Origin: Luteimonas padinae | GTDB taxonomy: Bacteria; Pseudomonadota; Gammaproteobacteria; Xanthomonadales; Xanthomonadaceae | Length of the DNA stretch: 64,000 bases | Direction of reading: 5' to 3' | NCBI RefSeq assembly: GCF_014652935.1 | Contig: NZ_BMZT01000011.1 | Coordinates: 49,111-113,110, forward strand | Shown here: positions 56,613-64,000 of the stretch, one piece after another | Layout: every line of letters starts with the position of its first letter | Numbering within the stretch: the first letter of the stretch is position 1 | Position numbers and translations under genes: made by a program | The notes under the pieces: generated by a model | Database searches by the model: none | What the model was told of the DNA's origin: nothing | The model's input: only the letters and a program-made list of their open reading frames with translations

Positions 56613-58355
56613 ATGACACGGTCTCATTTTACGGTGCCCGCGCCCCGCGCGTCCCGGACCCTCCCCGGCGGCCGCCCCGGCCCGGTGTTTGCCCGCGTGC
56701 AGGTGCTGGGCGCCGCGCTGTGCCTGGCGCTGCTGTCGGCACCGTCCATGGCGCGCAAGCCGCCCGCCGGGCCGCCCCTGCGCGAGGCGCTGGCCGCCGA
56801 GTTCGCGGTCTCCGCCGGGCGCCCGGACGAGGCCGTCGACTGGTATCTCGAAGCCGCGCGCGCCGCGCCCGGCGACGCCGCGCTGGCCTCGCGCGCCACC
56901 CAGTACGCGCTGATGGGCCGCGACGACGCCGCGCTGCGGGAGGCGCTGGCGCTGTGGAGCGCGCGCGCGCCGGACTCGATCGGCATGCAGGGCGCGAGGG
57001 CGACCCTGGCGCTGCGCACCGGCCGCGCCCGCGCCGCGCGGGCCGAACTGGAAAAGATGCTGCGCGAGGGCGGGGCGCGCGGCTGGCTGGCGGCCTACGC
57101 CGTGCTGGGCACCGGCAGCCGCGACCCGGAGCTGTCGGCGCGGGTGCTCGGCCAGCTGTTCGAACGCGACGCACTGCCCACCCAGCCGATGGCCCTGGCC
57201 GCGGCCGGCCAGCTGGCGCTGGGGCTGGGCGACGACGCCCTGTTCGGGCGCATCGACGAGGTCGCGCGTGAGCTGCATCCCGCCGATCCGGCCATGGGCC
57301 TGCTGCGCGTGAGCCACCTGCATCGCGCCGGCCGCAGTGCCGAGGCGCGCCAGGTGCTCGACGCCCTGGCCGCCGGCGACCCCTCGAATCCACGCATCCG
57401 CGAGCGCATCGCCCTGGGCTACGCCGAGCTGGGCGACCCGGCCGCGGGGGCCGCGCTGCTCGGGGCCGGCCCGGCACCCGGCGACGACCTCGGCCAGATC
57501 GCCCTGCGCGCGTCCCTGCTGGCCGATGCCGACGACAAGCAGGCGCTGGAGGCGCTGTACCAGGGGCTGTCGGCCGGGGCCGAAGTCCCGAATCCGGCCC
57601 GCCGCCTGCTGCTCGGCCAGGTGGCCGAGTTCCTCGAGCGTCCGGGCGAGGCGCTGGAGTGGTACCGCAGCGTGCCGGGCGGCGAGCAGCGCGACACCGC
57701 CCGCCTGCGCGAGACCAAGGTGCTGCACGACCTCGACCGCCGCGACGAGGCCTGGGCCGCCCTGCGCGCGCTGCAGCAGGACGCCGCGGCCGACGACCGC
57801 CTGCGCCGCGACGCCTATCTGATGGAATCCGAGCTGCGCCGCGCGGATGGCGACGATGCCGCCGAGCTCGATGCGCTGGCCCGCGGCCTGGCCGCCTTCC
57901 CGGACGAATCGGCGCTCCTCTACTCGCGGGCGCTGATGTGGGAGCGCCGCGACGACATTCCGCGCGCCGAGGCCGATCTGCGCCGCATCCTGGTCGCCGA
58001 GCCCGACAGCACGGCGGCGCTCAACGCGCTCGGCTACACCCTGGCCGATCGCACCGACCGCTACGAGGAGGCGCTGGAGCTGATCGAGCGTGCGCGCATC
58101 GCCGAGCCCGCCAACGCCGCGATCATTGACAGCTACGGCTGGGTGCTGCATCGCCTGGGGCGCGACGAGGAGGCGCTGGTCGAGCTCCGCCGGGCCTTCG
58201 TGCTCGAGAAGGACGCCGAGATCGCCTCGCACGTGGGCACCGTGCTCTGGCAGCTGGGGCGGCGCGACGAGGCGATGGAGTGGTTCGAGCAGGCGCGGTC
58301 GATCGATCCGGAAAACCGTTCCCTGCGCCGCGCCCTCGAGGACATCGGCGCATGA
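56613..58355 (+). CDS. Exported tetratricopeptide repeat protein
   Basis: This 580-residue protein has an N-terminal hydrophobic segment ([20 protein letters not shown], about 29-47). Roughly a dozen TPR-like helix pairs follow, such as [40 protein letters not shown] and, near the end, [40 protein letters not shown]. It probably acts in the periplasm as a scaffold. Position next to lolB is conserved in Xanthomonadaceae, which may point to lipoprotein or envelope work, but this is inference. The stop overlaps the lolB start (ATGA). Confidence 0.85.
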   Translation: MTRSHFTVPAPRASRTLPGGRPGPVFARVQVLGAALCLALLSAPSMARKPPAGPPLREALAAEFAVSAGRPDEAVDWYLEAARAAPGDAALASRATQYALMGRDDAALREALALWSARAPDSIGMQGARATLALRTGRARAARAELEKMLREGGARGWLAAYAVLGTGSRDPELSARVLGQLFERDALPTQPMALAAAGQLALGLGDDALFGRIDEVARELHPADPAMGLLRVSHLHRAGRSAEARQVLDALAAGDPSNPRIRERIALGYAELGDPAAGAALLGAGPAPGDDLGQIALRASLLADADDKQALEALYQGLSAGAEVPNPARRLLLGQVAEFLERPGEALEWYRSVPGGEQRDTARLRETKVLHDLDRRDEAWAALRALQQDAAADDRLRRDAYLMESELRRADGDDAAELDALARGLAAFPDESALLYSRALMWERRDDIPRAEADLRRILVAEPDSTAALNALGYTLADRTDRYEEALELIERARIAEPANAAIIDSYGWVLHRLGRDEEALVELRRAFVLEKDAEIASHVGTVLWQLGRRDEAMEWFEQARSIDPENRSLRRALEDIGA

Positions 58356-59002
58356 GGGCGCTGCGGATCCTGACGGCGCTGGCCTGTGCCGCCGCGCTCG
58401 CGGCCTGCGCGACCCGGCTGCCGGAGCCGGCAGCGGTGCCGGCGCTGGATGCCGCGGCCCGGGCCCGGGCCGAGGCGCTGCAGGCGGTTCGCGCCGAGGC
58501 GCTGCTGGCCGATCCGGCCTGGCAGCTGGAAGGCCGCGCGTCGATCACCCGCGCCGGCAAGGGCGGCAGCGGCCGCATCGAATGGCGACAGGACGGACCG
58601 GCCTTCGAGGTCGCGCTGGCCGCGCCGGTGACCCGGCAGAGCTGGCGGCTGGCGGTGGACGGCGGCGGCGCGCGCCTCGAGGGGCTGGAAGGCGGCACCC
58701 GCCACGGTCCCGACGGCCAGGCGCTGCTGTTCGAGGCCACCGGCCTCGAGGTGCCGGTGGAGGCGCTGGGCGCCTGGCTGCGCGGGCTGCCGGCCGACGA
58801 GGCCGTGCACGGCCCGGCGCGGCTGGAGTTCGGCGCCGACCTGCTGCCGGCGCGGCTGGAGCAGGTGGGCTGGGCGATCGACTTCCGCGCCTGGCGTCCG
58901 TCGACCGGCGGCGCGCCCGCGCTGCCGCTGCGCATCGACGCCCGCCGCGGCGATGCCGGCGTGCGCCTCGTGGTCGACGCGTGGAGCGGGGCGGAGCCGT
59001 GA
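58352..59002 (+). CDS. lolB: Outer-membrane lipoprotein LolB
   Basis: LolB is the receptor that takes lipoproteins from the LolA carrier and inserts them into the outer membrane. The 216-residue protein has a lipoprotein signal ([22 protein letters not shown] lipobox, Cys19). Its body has the LolB pattern [45 protein letters not shown], and a C-terminal [10 protein letters not shown]. It sits between the TPR protein and ispE, coupled to both by 4-base overlaps (ATGA, GTGA). The order lolB-ispE-prs is the same in E. coli. Confidence 0.92.
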   Translation: MRALRILTALACAAALAACATRLPEPAAVPALDAAARARAEALQAVRAEALLADPAWQLEGRASITRAGKGGSGRIEWRQDGPAFEVALAAPVTRQSWRLAVDGGGARLEGLEGGTRHGPDGQALLFEATGLEVPVEALGAWLRGLPADEAVHGPARLEFGADLLPARLEQVGWAIDFRAWRPSTGGAPALPLRIDARRGDAGVRLVVDAWSGAEP

Positions 59003-59898
59003 GCGCGGCTGGCTGGTCGGCCTGGCCCGCGCCGGCCAAGCTCAATCTGTTCCTGCGCATCATCGGCCGCCGCGCCGACGGCTACCACGACCTGCAGACG
59101 GTGTTCCGGATGCTGGACTGGGGCGACACGGTTCACCTGCGCCCGCGGACGGACGGCCGGATCGTCCGCCACGGGCCGGATCTCGCGGCGGTGCCGGAGG
59201 CGGCCGACCTCAGCCTTCGTGCCGCGGACATGCTGCGATCGGAGTTCAATGTCGGTCATGGCGTCGATATCCGCGTCGAAAAGCGCACGCCGGCCGGTGG
59301 CGGCTTCGGCGGCGGTTCGTCCGACGCGGCCACGGTGCTCCGGGCACTGGACGCGATCTGGGGGCTGGAGGCCGGCGTGGACCGGCTGGCCGCGATCGGG
59401 GCCAGCCTGGGCGCCGACGTGCCCGTCTTCGTCCACGGCCACAACGCCTGGGCTGAAGGCGTGGGCGAACGGCTGTTCCCGGTGGATCTCGCGCCGGCCT
59501 GGTACCTGCTCGCCCACCCGGGCGTCCACGTGGCCACCGCGACCCTGTTCCAAGCCCCTGAATTGACGAGGGATGCCGCGCCCGCGACAATATCCGACTT
59601 CGCTTCGGGTGCTCCGCTCGGCAACGTGTTCGAGCCGGTGCTGCGTGGCCTGGAACCTGCCGTCGAGGCGGCCTTCCAGGCGCTTGCGCACGTCGGCACG
59701 CCACGCCTTACCGGGACGGGCAGTGGTTGCTTCGTCGAGTTCGCCGCGCGCGGGCCCGCCGAGGACGCGCTCGCCCGGCTGCCGCAAGGGCTCGGTGCCC
59801 GCGTGGTCGCCGGTGCGCCGCGCTCGCCGCTGCTGGATGCACTTGCGGCCTGGTCACCGCAGGGGCGTCGCCAAGAGGTCCAAGGCACCGGGTTTTGA
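58999..59898 (+). CDS. ispE: 4-diphosphocytidyl-2-C-methyl-D-erythritol kinase
   Basis: IspE phosphorylates a MEP-pathway intermediate toward isoprenoids. The 299-residue GHMP kinase has the substrate motif [27 protein letters not shown], the ATP loop [21 protein letters not shown] and the third motif [12 protein letters not shown]. The start is a GTG at 58999 overlapping the lolB stop. The stop at 59896-59898 lies inside the anticodon loop of tRNA-Gln, so the last 13 codons overlap the tRNA gene. The conserved core ends before that, and the overlapping tail (from ~59861) is unlikely to matter for catalysis. Confidence 0.94.
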   Translation: MSAAGWSAWPAPAKLNLFLRIIGRRADGYHDLQTVFRMLDWGDTVHLRPRTDGRIVRHGPDLAAVPEAADLSLRAADMLRSEFNVGHGVDIRVEKRTPAGGGFGGGSSDAATVLRALDAIWGLEAGVDRLAAIGASLGADVPVFVHGHNAWAEGVGERLFPVDLAPAWYLLAHPGVHVATATLFQAPELTRDAAPATISDFASGAPLGNVFEPVLRGLEPAVEAAFQALAHVGTPRLTGTGSGCFVEFAARGPAEDALARLPQGLGARVVAGAPRSPLLDALAAWSPQGRRQEVQGTGF

Positions 59899-59937
59899 TC
59901 CCGGCATCCGCAGGTTCGAATCCTGCCGCCCCTGCCA
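59861..59937 (+). tRNA. tRNA-Gln (anticodon UUG)
   Basis: A 77-base tRNA with a complete cloverleaf. Acceptor AGGGGCG pairs with CGCCCCT, discriminator G is followed by the encoded CCA, and the T arm has GGTTCGAATCC. The anticodon loop TTTTGAT gives TTG. Its substrate synthetase GlnS is at 23320. The first 38 bases overlap the 3' end of ispE. Confidence 0.95.
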
Positions 59938-59976
59938 GTTACATCCCTGTCCTGCAGCGTCCAGCGGAGTAGTCCC

Positions 59977-60939
59977 GTGAAAAAGGAAGATGGCAACCTG
60001 CTGATCTTCTCCGGCAATGCCAACCGTCCGCTTGCGCTCGAGGTCTGCCGCGAGCTCGGCGTGCGTCCCGGCAAGGCGCTGGTGTCGACGTTCTCCGACG
60101 GCGAGGTCCAGGTCGAGATCGAGGAGAACGTGCGCCGCCAGGACGTGTTCGTGGTGCAGTCCACCTGTGCCCCGACCGCCGAGCACCTGATGGAGCTGCT
60201 GGCCCTGATCGACGCGCTCAAGCGCGCCTCGGCCAGCAGCGTCACCGCGGTGGTGCCGTACTTCGGCTACGCCCGCCAGGACCGCCGCATGCGCTCCTCG
60301 CGCGTGCCGATCACCGCCAAGCTCGCCGCGCGCATGTTCACCGCCGCCGGCGCCGACGGCCTGCTGACCGTCGACCTGCACGCCGACCAGATCCAGGGCT
60401 TCTTCGACATCCCGCTGGACAACGTCTATGCCTCGCCGCTGCTGCTGGCCGACATCTGGCGCGCGCACGGCACCGACAACATGGTCGTGGTCAGCCCGGA
60501 CGTGGGCGGCGTGGTCCGCGCCCGCGCGATCGCCAAGCGGCTGGACGACGCCGACCTCGCGATCATCGACAAGCGCCGCCCCAAGGCCAATGTCGCCACG
60601 GTGATGAACATCATCGGCGACGTGGCCGGCAAGACCTGCGTGCTGGTCGACGACATCGTCGACACCGCCGGCACCCTGTGCGCGGCCGCCGCGGCGCTGA
60701 AGGCGCAGGGCGCCACCAAGGTCGTCGCCTACTGCACCCACCCGGTGCTGTCGGGCGCGGCGATCGACAACGTCACCCGCTCCCAGCTCGACGAGCTGGT
60801 GGTGACTGATACCATTCCGCTTTCCGACGCGGCCCGCGCCTGCGGCCGCATCCGCCAGCTCAGCGTCGCCGAGCTGCTGGCCGAGACCATCCGCCGCATC
60901 GCCGGCGGCGAGTCGGTGAGTTCGCTGTACGTGGACTGA
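59977..60939 (+). CDS. prs: Ribose-phosphate pyrophosphokinase
   Basis: Prs makes PRPP for nucleotide, histidine and tryptophan synthesis. The 320-residue protein has [23 protein letters not shown], the flexible-loop [19 protein letters not shown] and the PRPP-binding [17 protein letters not shown]. The start codon is GTG at 59977. The gene follows tRNA-Gln by 39 bases, as part of the ispE-tRNA-prs-rplY-pth-ychF series known from related gammaproteobacteria. Confidence 0.97.
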   Translation: MKKEDGNLLIFSGNANRPLALEVCRELGVRPGKALVSTFSDGEVQVEIEENVRRQDVFVVQSTCAPTAEHLMELLALIDALKRASASSVTAVVPYFGYARQDRRMRSSRVPITAKLAARMFTAAGADGLLTVDLHADQIQGFFDIPLDNVYASPLLLADIWRAHGTDNMVVVSPDVGGVVRARAIAKRLDDADLAIIDKRRPKANVATVMNIIGDVAGKTCVLVDDIVDTAGTLCAAAAALKAQGATKVVAYCTHPVLSGAAIDNVTRSQLDELVVTDTIPLSDAARACGRIRQLSVAELLAETIRRIAGGESVSSLYVD

Positions 60940-60976
60940 CGACCCTCGGGCCGCGATCCGCTGTTTCCGCTTTTCC

Positions 60977-61000
60977 GGCTCCCCTGGTCGCGGGGGAGCC
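60977..61000 (+). terminator. Hairpin between prs and rplY
   Basis: GGCTCCCC (60977-60984) pairs perfectly with GGGGAGCC (60993-61000). ATCTTTCC follows; the T content is modest, so this is either a leaky terminator or an attenuating hairpin 47 bases before rplY. Confidence 0.5.
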
Positions 61001-61047
61001 ATCTTTCCGCCGCGAGGCGGGCCAACCCAGCAAGTGAGCAATCCACA

Positions 61048-61701
61048 ATGAGCAATCACAAGATCACGGCCGCCGGCCGCAAGGACGAGGGGAAGGGTGC
61101 GAGCCGCCGCCTGCGTCATGCGGGCAAGGTCCCGGCCATCGTCTACGGCGGCGACGCCGCCCCGCAGAGCATCCAGCTCGACCAGGAGAAGACCTGGGTC
61201 GCCAGCCAGCACGAGTGGTTCTACTCGTCGATCATCGACCTCGAGGTCGACGGCAAGGTCGAGACCGTGCTCCTGCGCGACATGCAGCGTCACCCGTACA
61301 AGCAGGTCATCATGCACCTGGACTTCCAGCGCGTCAGCGCCAAGGAAGCCATCCGCGTGCACGTGCCGCTGCGCCTGGTGAACGCCGAAGGCTCGCCGGC
61401 CGGCAAGACCGCGGGCGTGGTCCTGACCCAGGAGCTGAACGACGTCGAGATCGTCTGCCTGCCGGGCGACCTGCCCGAGTCGATCGAGGTCGACCTGTCG
61501 GCGATGGAGGTCGGTGCCACCGTGCACCTGTCCGAGGTCGCGCTGCCCAAGGGCGTCGAGCTGGCCGTCAAGCTGGACGAGGGGCACAACCCCGCCGTCG
61601 CCGTGGCCCGCCACGCGCGCGTGGAGGCCGAGCCCGAGGTCGAGGCCGACGAGGCTGGCGACGTCCCGGCCGCGAAGCAGGACGACGCCGAGGAGAAGTA
61701 A
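61048..61701 (+). CDS. rplY: 50S ribosomal protein L25/general stress protein Ctc
   Basis: This long L25 (217 residues) combines the 5S-rRNA-binding N-terminal domain (RKDEGKGASRRLRHAGKVPAIVYG) with the C-terminal TL5/CTC beta domain (about 100-190; EIVCLPGDLPESIEVDLSAMEVG). The last ~30 residues are acidic and Ala-rich. L25 binds 5S rRNA at the central protuberance; the long form is common outside the enterics. Its gene sits directly upstream of pth, the usual neighbour. Confidence 0.95.
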   Translation: MSNHKITAAGRKDEGKGASRRLRHAGKVPAIVYGGDAAPQSIQLDQEKTWVASQHEWFYSSIIDLEVDGKVETVLLRDMQRHPYKQVIMHLDFQRVSAKEAIRVHVPLRLVNAEGSPAGKTAGVVLTQELNDVEIVCLPGDLPESIEVDLSAMEVGATVHLSEVALPKGVELAVKLDEGHNPAVAVARHARVEAEPEVEADEAGDVPAAKQDDAEEK

Positions 61702-61752
61702 GGCGCCCTGCGCCGGCGCTTCCGCAGTGGAGCGCCGGCCTGCGCCGATGCG

Positions 61753-62334
61753 ATGGACGGCATCCGCCTCATCGTCGGGCTGGGCAATCCCGGCCCGGAA
61801 CACGCGCGGACCCGGCACAACGCCGGGTTCCGCTTTGTCGACGCCCTGGCCGAACGCGAAGGCGAGCGCTTCAAGGTCGACGGCAAGCTGTTCGGGGAGA
61901 CCGCGAGGGTGCGGGTGGCCGGCCACGAGGCCTGGCTGCTGAAGCCGGCCACCTTCATGAACCTCAGCGGCAAGTCGGTGGCCGCCGCGCTGCGCTTCTG
62001 GAAGATCGAGCCGGAGCAGGCGCTGCTGGTCCACGACGAGCTTGATCTTCCTCCGGGCGTCGCCCGGCTCAAGTTCGACGGCGGCCACGGCGGCCAGAAC
62101 GGGCTGCGCGACACCATGCGCCTGCTCGGCCACGGCCGCTTCCACCGCCTGCGCATCGGCATCGGCCACCCCGGGCACAAGGACCGGGTCACCGGCTGGG
62201 TGCTGGGGCGGGCGTCGCCGGACGACGACATTCTCATCGGCCGCGCCATCGACGACGCGCTCGACGTGCTGCCGCTGGCCATGGAGGGCAACTTCATGGA
62301 CGCGATGACGCGGCTGCACACCAACAGGACCTGA
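61753..62334 (+). CDS. pth: Peptidyl-tRNA hydrolase
   Basis: Pth frees tRNAs from peptidyl-tRNA released by stalled ribosomes. The 193-residue protein has IVGLGNPGPEHARTRHNAGF (with the catalytic His), the KPATFMNLSGKSVAAAL segment, LLVHDELDLPPGVARLKFDGGHGGQNGLRD and RLRIGIGHPG, each typical. The length matches E. coli Pth (194). It follows rplY and is 6 bases upstream of ychF. Confidence 0.97.
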   Translation: MDGIRLIVGLGNPGPEHARTRHNAGFRFVDALAEREGERFKVDGKLFGETARVRVAGHEAWLLKPATFMNLSGKSVAAALRFWKIEPEQALLVHDELDLPPGVARLKFDGGHGGQNGLRDTMRLLGHGRFHRLRIGIGHPGHKDRVTGWVLGRASPDDDILIGRAIDDALDVLPLAMEGNFMDAMTRLHTNRT

Positions 62335-62340
62335 CACACC

Positions 62341-63432
62341 ATGGGCATCACCTGCGGCATCGTCGGCCTGCCGAACGTCGGCAAGTCGACTCTTTTCAAC
62401 GCGCTGACCAAGGCCGGCATCGCCGCTGCCAACTTTCCCTTCTGCACGATCGAGCCCAACGTCGGCGTGGTGCCGGTGCCCGATCCGCGCCTGAACGCGC
62501 TGGCGGAGATCATCAAGCCGCAGAAGGTGATCCCGACCGCGGTCGAGTTCGTCGACATCGCCGGCCTGGTGGCGGGTGCGGCCAGCGGTGAGGGCCTGGG
62601 GAACAAGTTCCTGGCCCACATCCGCGAAGTCGACGCGATCACCCACGTGGTGCGCTGCTTCGAGCACCCCGACGTCATCCACGTCGCCAACCGCGTCGAT
62701 CCGCTGGCCGACATCGACACCATCGACACCGAGCTCGCCCTGGCCGACCTGGAGTCGGTGGACAAGGCGCTGCAGCGCGCCGAGCGCTCGGCCAAGACCG
62801 GCGACAAGGACGCGAAGGCGCGGGTCGAGGTGCTGGCGCGCGTGCGCGCGGGGCTGGACGCGGGGACGCCGGCGCGCGCGCTGGGATTGTCCGAGGACGA
62901 TCGGGCGGCGGTCCGCGACCTGTTCCTGCTGACGCTCAAGCCGGTGATGTACGTCGCCAACGTGCTCGAGGACGGCTTCGAGGGCAATCCGCACCTGGAC
63001 GCCGTGCGCGGCCGGGCGGCGGGCGAGGGTGCCGAGGTGGTGCCGGTCTCGGCCGCGATCGAGGAGGAGCTGAGCCAGCTCGACGAGGCCGACCGCGACG
63101 AGTTCCTGAAGGACCTGGGCCTGGACGAGCCGGGCCTCAACCGGGTGATCCGCGCCGCCTACAGCCTGCTGGGCCTGCAGACCTACTTCACCGCCGGCGT
63201 GAAGGAGGTCCGTGCCTGGACGGTGAAGGCCGGGTCCACCGCGCCCCAGGCGGCCGCGGTGATCCACACCGACTTCGAGAAGGGTTTCATCCGCGCCGAG
63301 ACCATCGGCTACGACGACTTCATCCGCTACCAGGGCGAGGCCGGCGCGCGCGAGGCGGGGCGGCTGCGCCTGGAGGGCAAGGAATACCGCGTCCAGGAGG
63401 GCGACGTCCTGCATTTCCGGTTCAATGTCTGA
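62341..63432 (+). CDS. ychF: Redox-regulated ATPase YchF
   Basis: YchF is an Obg-related P-loop protein that prefers ATP. The 363-residue protein has G1 [18 protein letters not shown]3-type [22 protein letters not shown], and a variant G4 (NVLE) explaining ATP use. A TGS domain closes the protein ([32 protein letters not shown]). The pth-ychF pair is highly conserved in bacteria. A GC-rich hairpin (63434-63455, 9 base pairs with one G-T) lies just after its stop. Confidence 0.97.
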   Translation: MGITCGIVGLPNVGKSTLFNALTKAGIAAANFPFCTIEPNVGVVPVPDPRLNALAEIIKPQKVIPTAVEFVDIAGLVAGAASGEGLGNKFLAHIREVDAITHVVRCFEHPDVIHVANRVDPLADIDTIDTELALADLESVDKALQRAERSAKTGDKDAKARVEVLARVRAGLDAGTPARALGLSEDDRAAVRDLFLLTLKPVMYVANVLEDGFEGNPHLDAVRGRAAGEGAEVVPVSAAIEEELSQLDEADRDEFLKDLGLDEPGLNRVIRAAYSLLGLQTYFTAGVKEVRAWTVKAGSTAPQAAAVIHTDFEKGFIRAETIGYDDFIRYQGEAGAREAGRLRLEGKEYRVQEGDVLHFRFNV

Positions 63433-63433
63433 G

Positions 63434-63455
63434 GCCGGCGGGCCTTCCTGCCGGC
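63434..63455 (+). terminator. Possible terminator-like hairpin after ychF
   Basis: GCCGGCGGG pairs with CCTGCCGGC (one G-T) around CCTT. No T-tract follows, so termination here is uncertain. It lies before the tRNA operon promoter. Confidence 0.4.
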
Positions 63456-63492
63456 GCCGGGAACGCGTTGGCGGGAAATTGCTTCGCAGGCG

Positions 63493-63521
63493 TTGACAGA
63501 CGGATTCTTGACCGCCAAAAT
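63493..63521 (+). promoter_or_regulatory. Promoter of the tRNA-Tyr/Gly/Thr-tuf operon
   Basis: A perfect -35 box, TTGACA (63493-63498), is followed after 17 bases by CAAAAT (63516-63521, 4 of 6). Start is predicted about 7 bases later, upstream of tRNA-Tyr. The discriminator after the -10 (TACGGGCTG) is GC-rich, as in stable-RNA promoters subject to stringent control. Confidence 0.65.
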
Positions 63522-63551
63522 TACGGGCTGTTTCAGCGGTTTGTTTGCGCT

Positions 63552-63637
63552 GGAGGGATACCCAAGCGGCCAACGGGGGCAGACTGTAAATCTGCTGGCT
63601 TACGCCTTCGGTGGTTCGAATCCACCTCCCTCCACCA
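63552..63637 (+). tRNA. tRNA-Tyr (anticodon GUA)
   Basis: An 86-base class II tRNA with long variable arm. Acceptor GGAGGGA pairs with TCCCTCC, with encoded ACCA. The anticodon loop holds GTA (ACTGTAAAT), and the T arm has GGTTCGAATCC. It is first in the series Tyr-Gly-Thr-tuf, the same order as E. coli tyrU-glyT-thrT-tufB. Confidence 0.97.
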
Positions 63638-63650
63638 GTACTTCCCCTGC

Positions 63651-63724
<74 letters not shown>

Positions 63725-63768
63725 TTGCGGGTATCATTGGAGACTTCCCCCGCCAGGGCACAACTCAC

Positions 63769-64000
<232 letters not shown>

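Noticed and set aside
59854..63573. A 1239-codon open frame on the minus strand opposite prs, rplY, pth and ychF
   Set aside because: It lies opposite well-supported conserved genes, has Gln/His/Arg/Val-rich composition typical of the antisense frame of GC-rich DNA, and shows no family motif.

Overview
This is a GC-rich window from a gammaproteobacterium, most likely a member of the Xanthomonadaceae (Lysobacter/Luteimonas/Xanthomonas relatives). The evidence is the gene order ahpC-ahpF-oxyR, the folA/apaH-apaG-rsmA-pdxA-surA-lptD block, the secreted S8 protease with two PPC domains, a free-standing OGT-like glycosyltransferase, and a scattered repeat of the type GTAGGAGCAGCTACAGCTGC. The genus is an inference; no rRNA gene is present. 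Most of the window is ordinary chromosomal core, densely packed, with many 1-4 base stop/start overlaps.

Layout. 1-2737: the end of a tripartite MacAB-like efflux system (adaptor, ATPase, permease). 2847-5074: a LysM/cysteine-peptidase-like protein, a small exported protein and an SGNH-hydrolase lipoprotein. 5325-8798: dgkA, a TerC-family gene, lgt, thyA, folA. 8816-17777: a long minus-strand run, read as btuM-like transporter, cobalamin adenosyltransferase, HDAC-fold deacetylase, lptD, surA, pdxA, rsmA, apaG, apaH. 17858-20265: two ubiquinone-type flavin hydroxylases. 20290-25071 (minus): an EF-hand protein, rlmM, a deaminase, a Cys-rich lipoprotein, glnS. 25258-29798: msrA, the decayed remnant of a lipo-like gene, and the peroxide block oxyR, ahpF, ahpC. 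A sigma70-like promoter with an adjoining OxyR-type operator lies upstream of ahpC. 29798-33800: prmC, pip, nudE, a 5'-3' exonuclease, a nitroreductase.

33887-38610 holds two tandem DUF1631 genes, the second broken by a frameshift. 38678-43132 carries the proton-translocating transhydrogenase genes pntAA, pntAB and pntB. They are split by an opposite-strand ECF sigma factor, membrane protein and DUF3106 module. 43250-48063 has a membrane protein, sufT, an exported subtilase and an exported M28 aminopeptidase. 48088-54198 has an asparaginase-domain protein, DUF2069, wrbA, a YihY protein, a TlpA-like lipoprotein, ppk2 and the OGT-like protein. 54215-64000 is the translation/envelope block prfA, hemA, TPR protein, lolB, ispE, tRNA-Gln, prs, rplY, pth, ychF, then tRNA-Tyr, tRNA-Gly, tRNA-Thr and the start of tuf.

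Links between genes: OxyR probably controls ahpC/ahpF, with msrA and wrbA as further redox functions. PrmC modifies the GGQ glutamine of release factor 1, which is also encoded here. Lgt supplies the lipid anchor for the several lipoproteins seen (SGNH hydrolase, Cys-rich protein, TlpA-like, LolB). LolB inserts lipoproteins, and SurA and LptD assemble the outer membrane. BtuM-like uptake next to an adenosyltransferase suggests salvage of exogenous cobalamin. I saw no phage, insertion sequence, CRISPR array or defence island. The most unusual items are the solitary btuM module, the split pnt locus, the decayed DUF1631 paralogue, the ispE stop codon inside tRNA-Gln, and repeats that supply a stop codon (lgt) and a possible mRNA hairpin (ahpC-ahpF).
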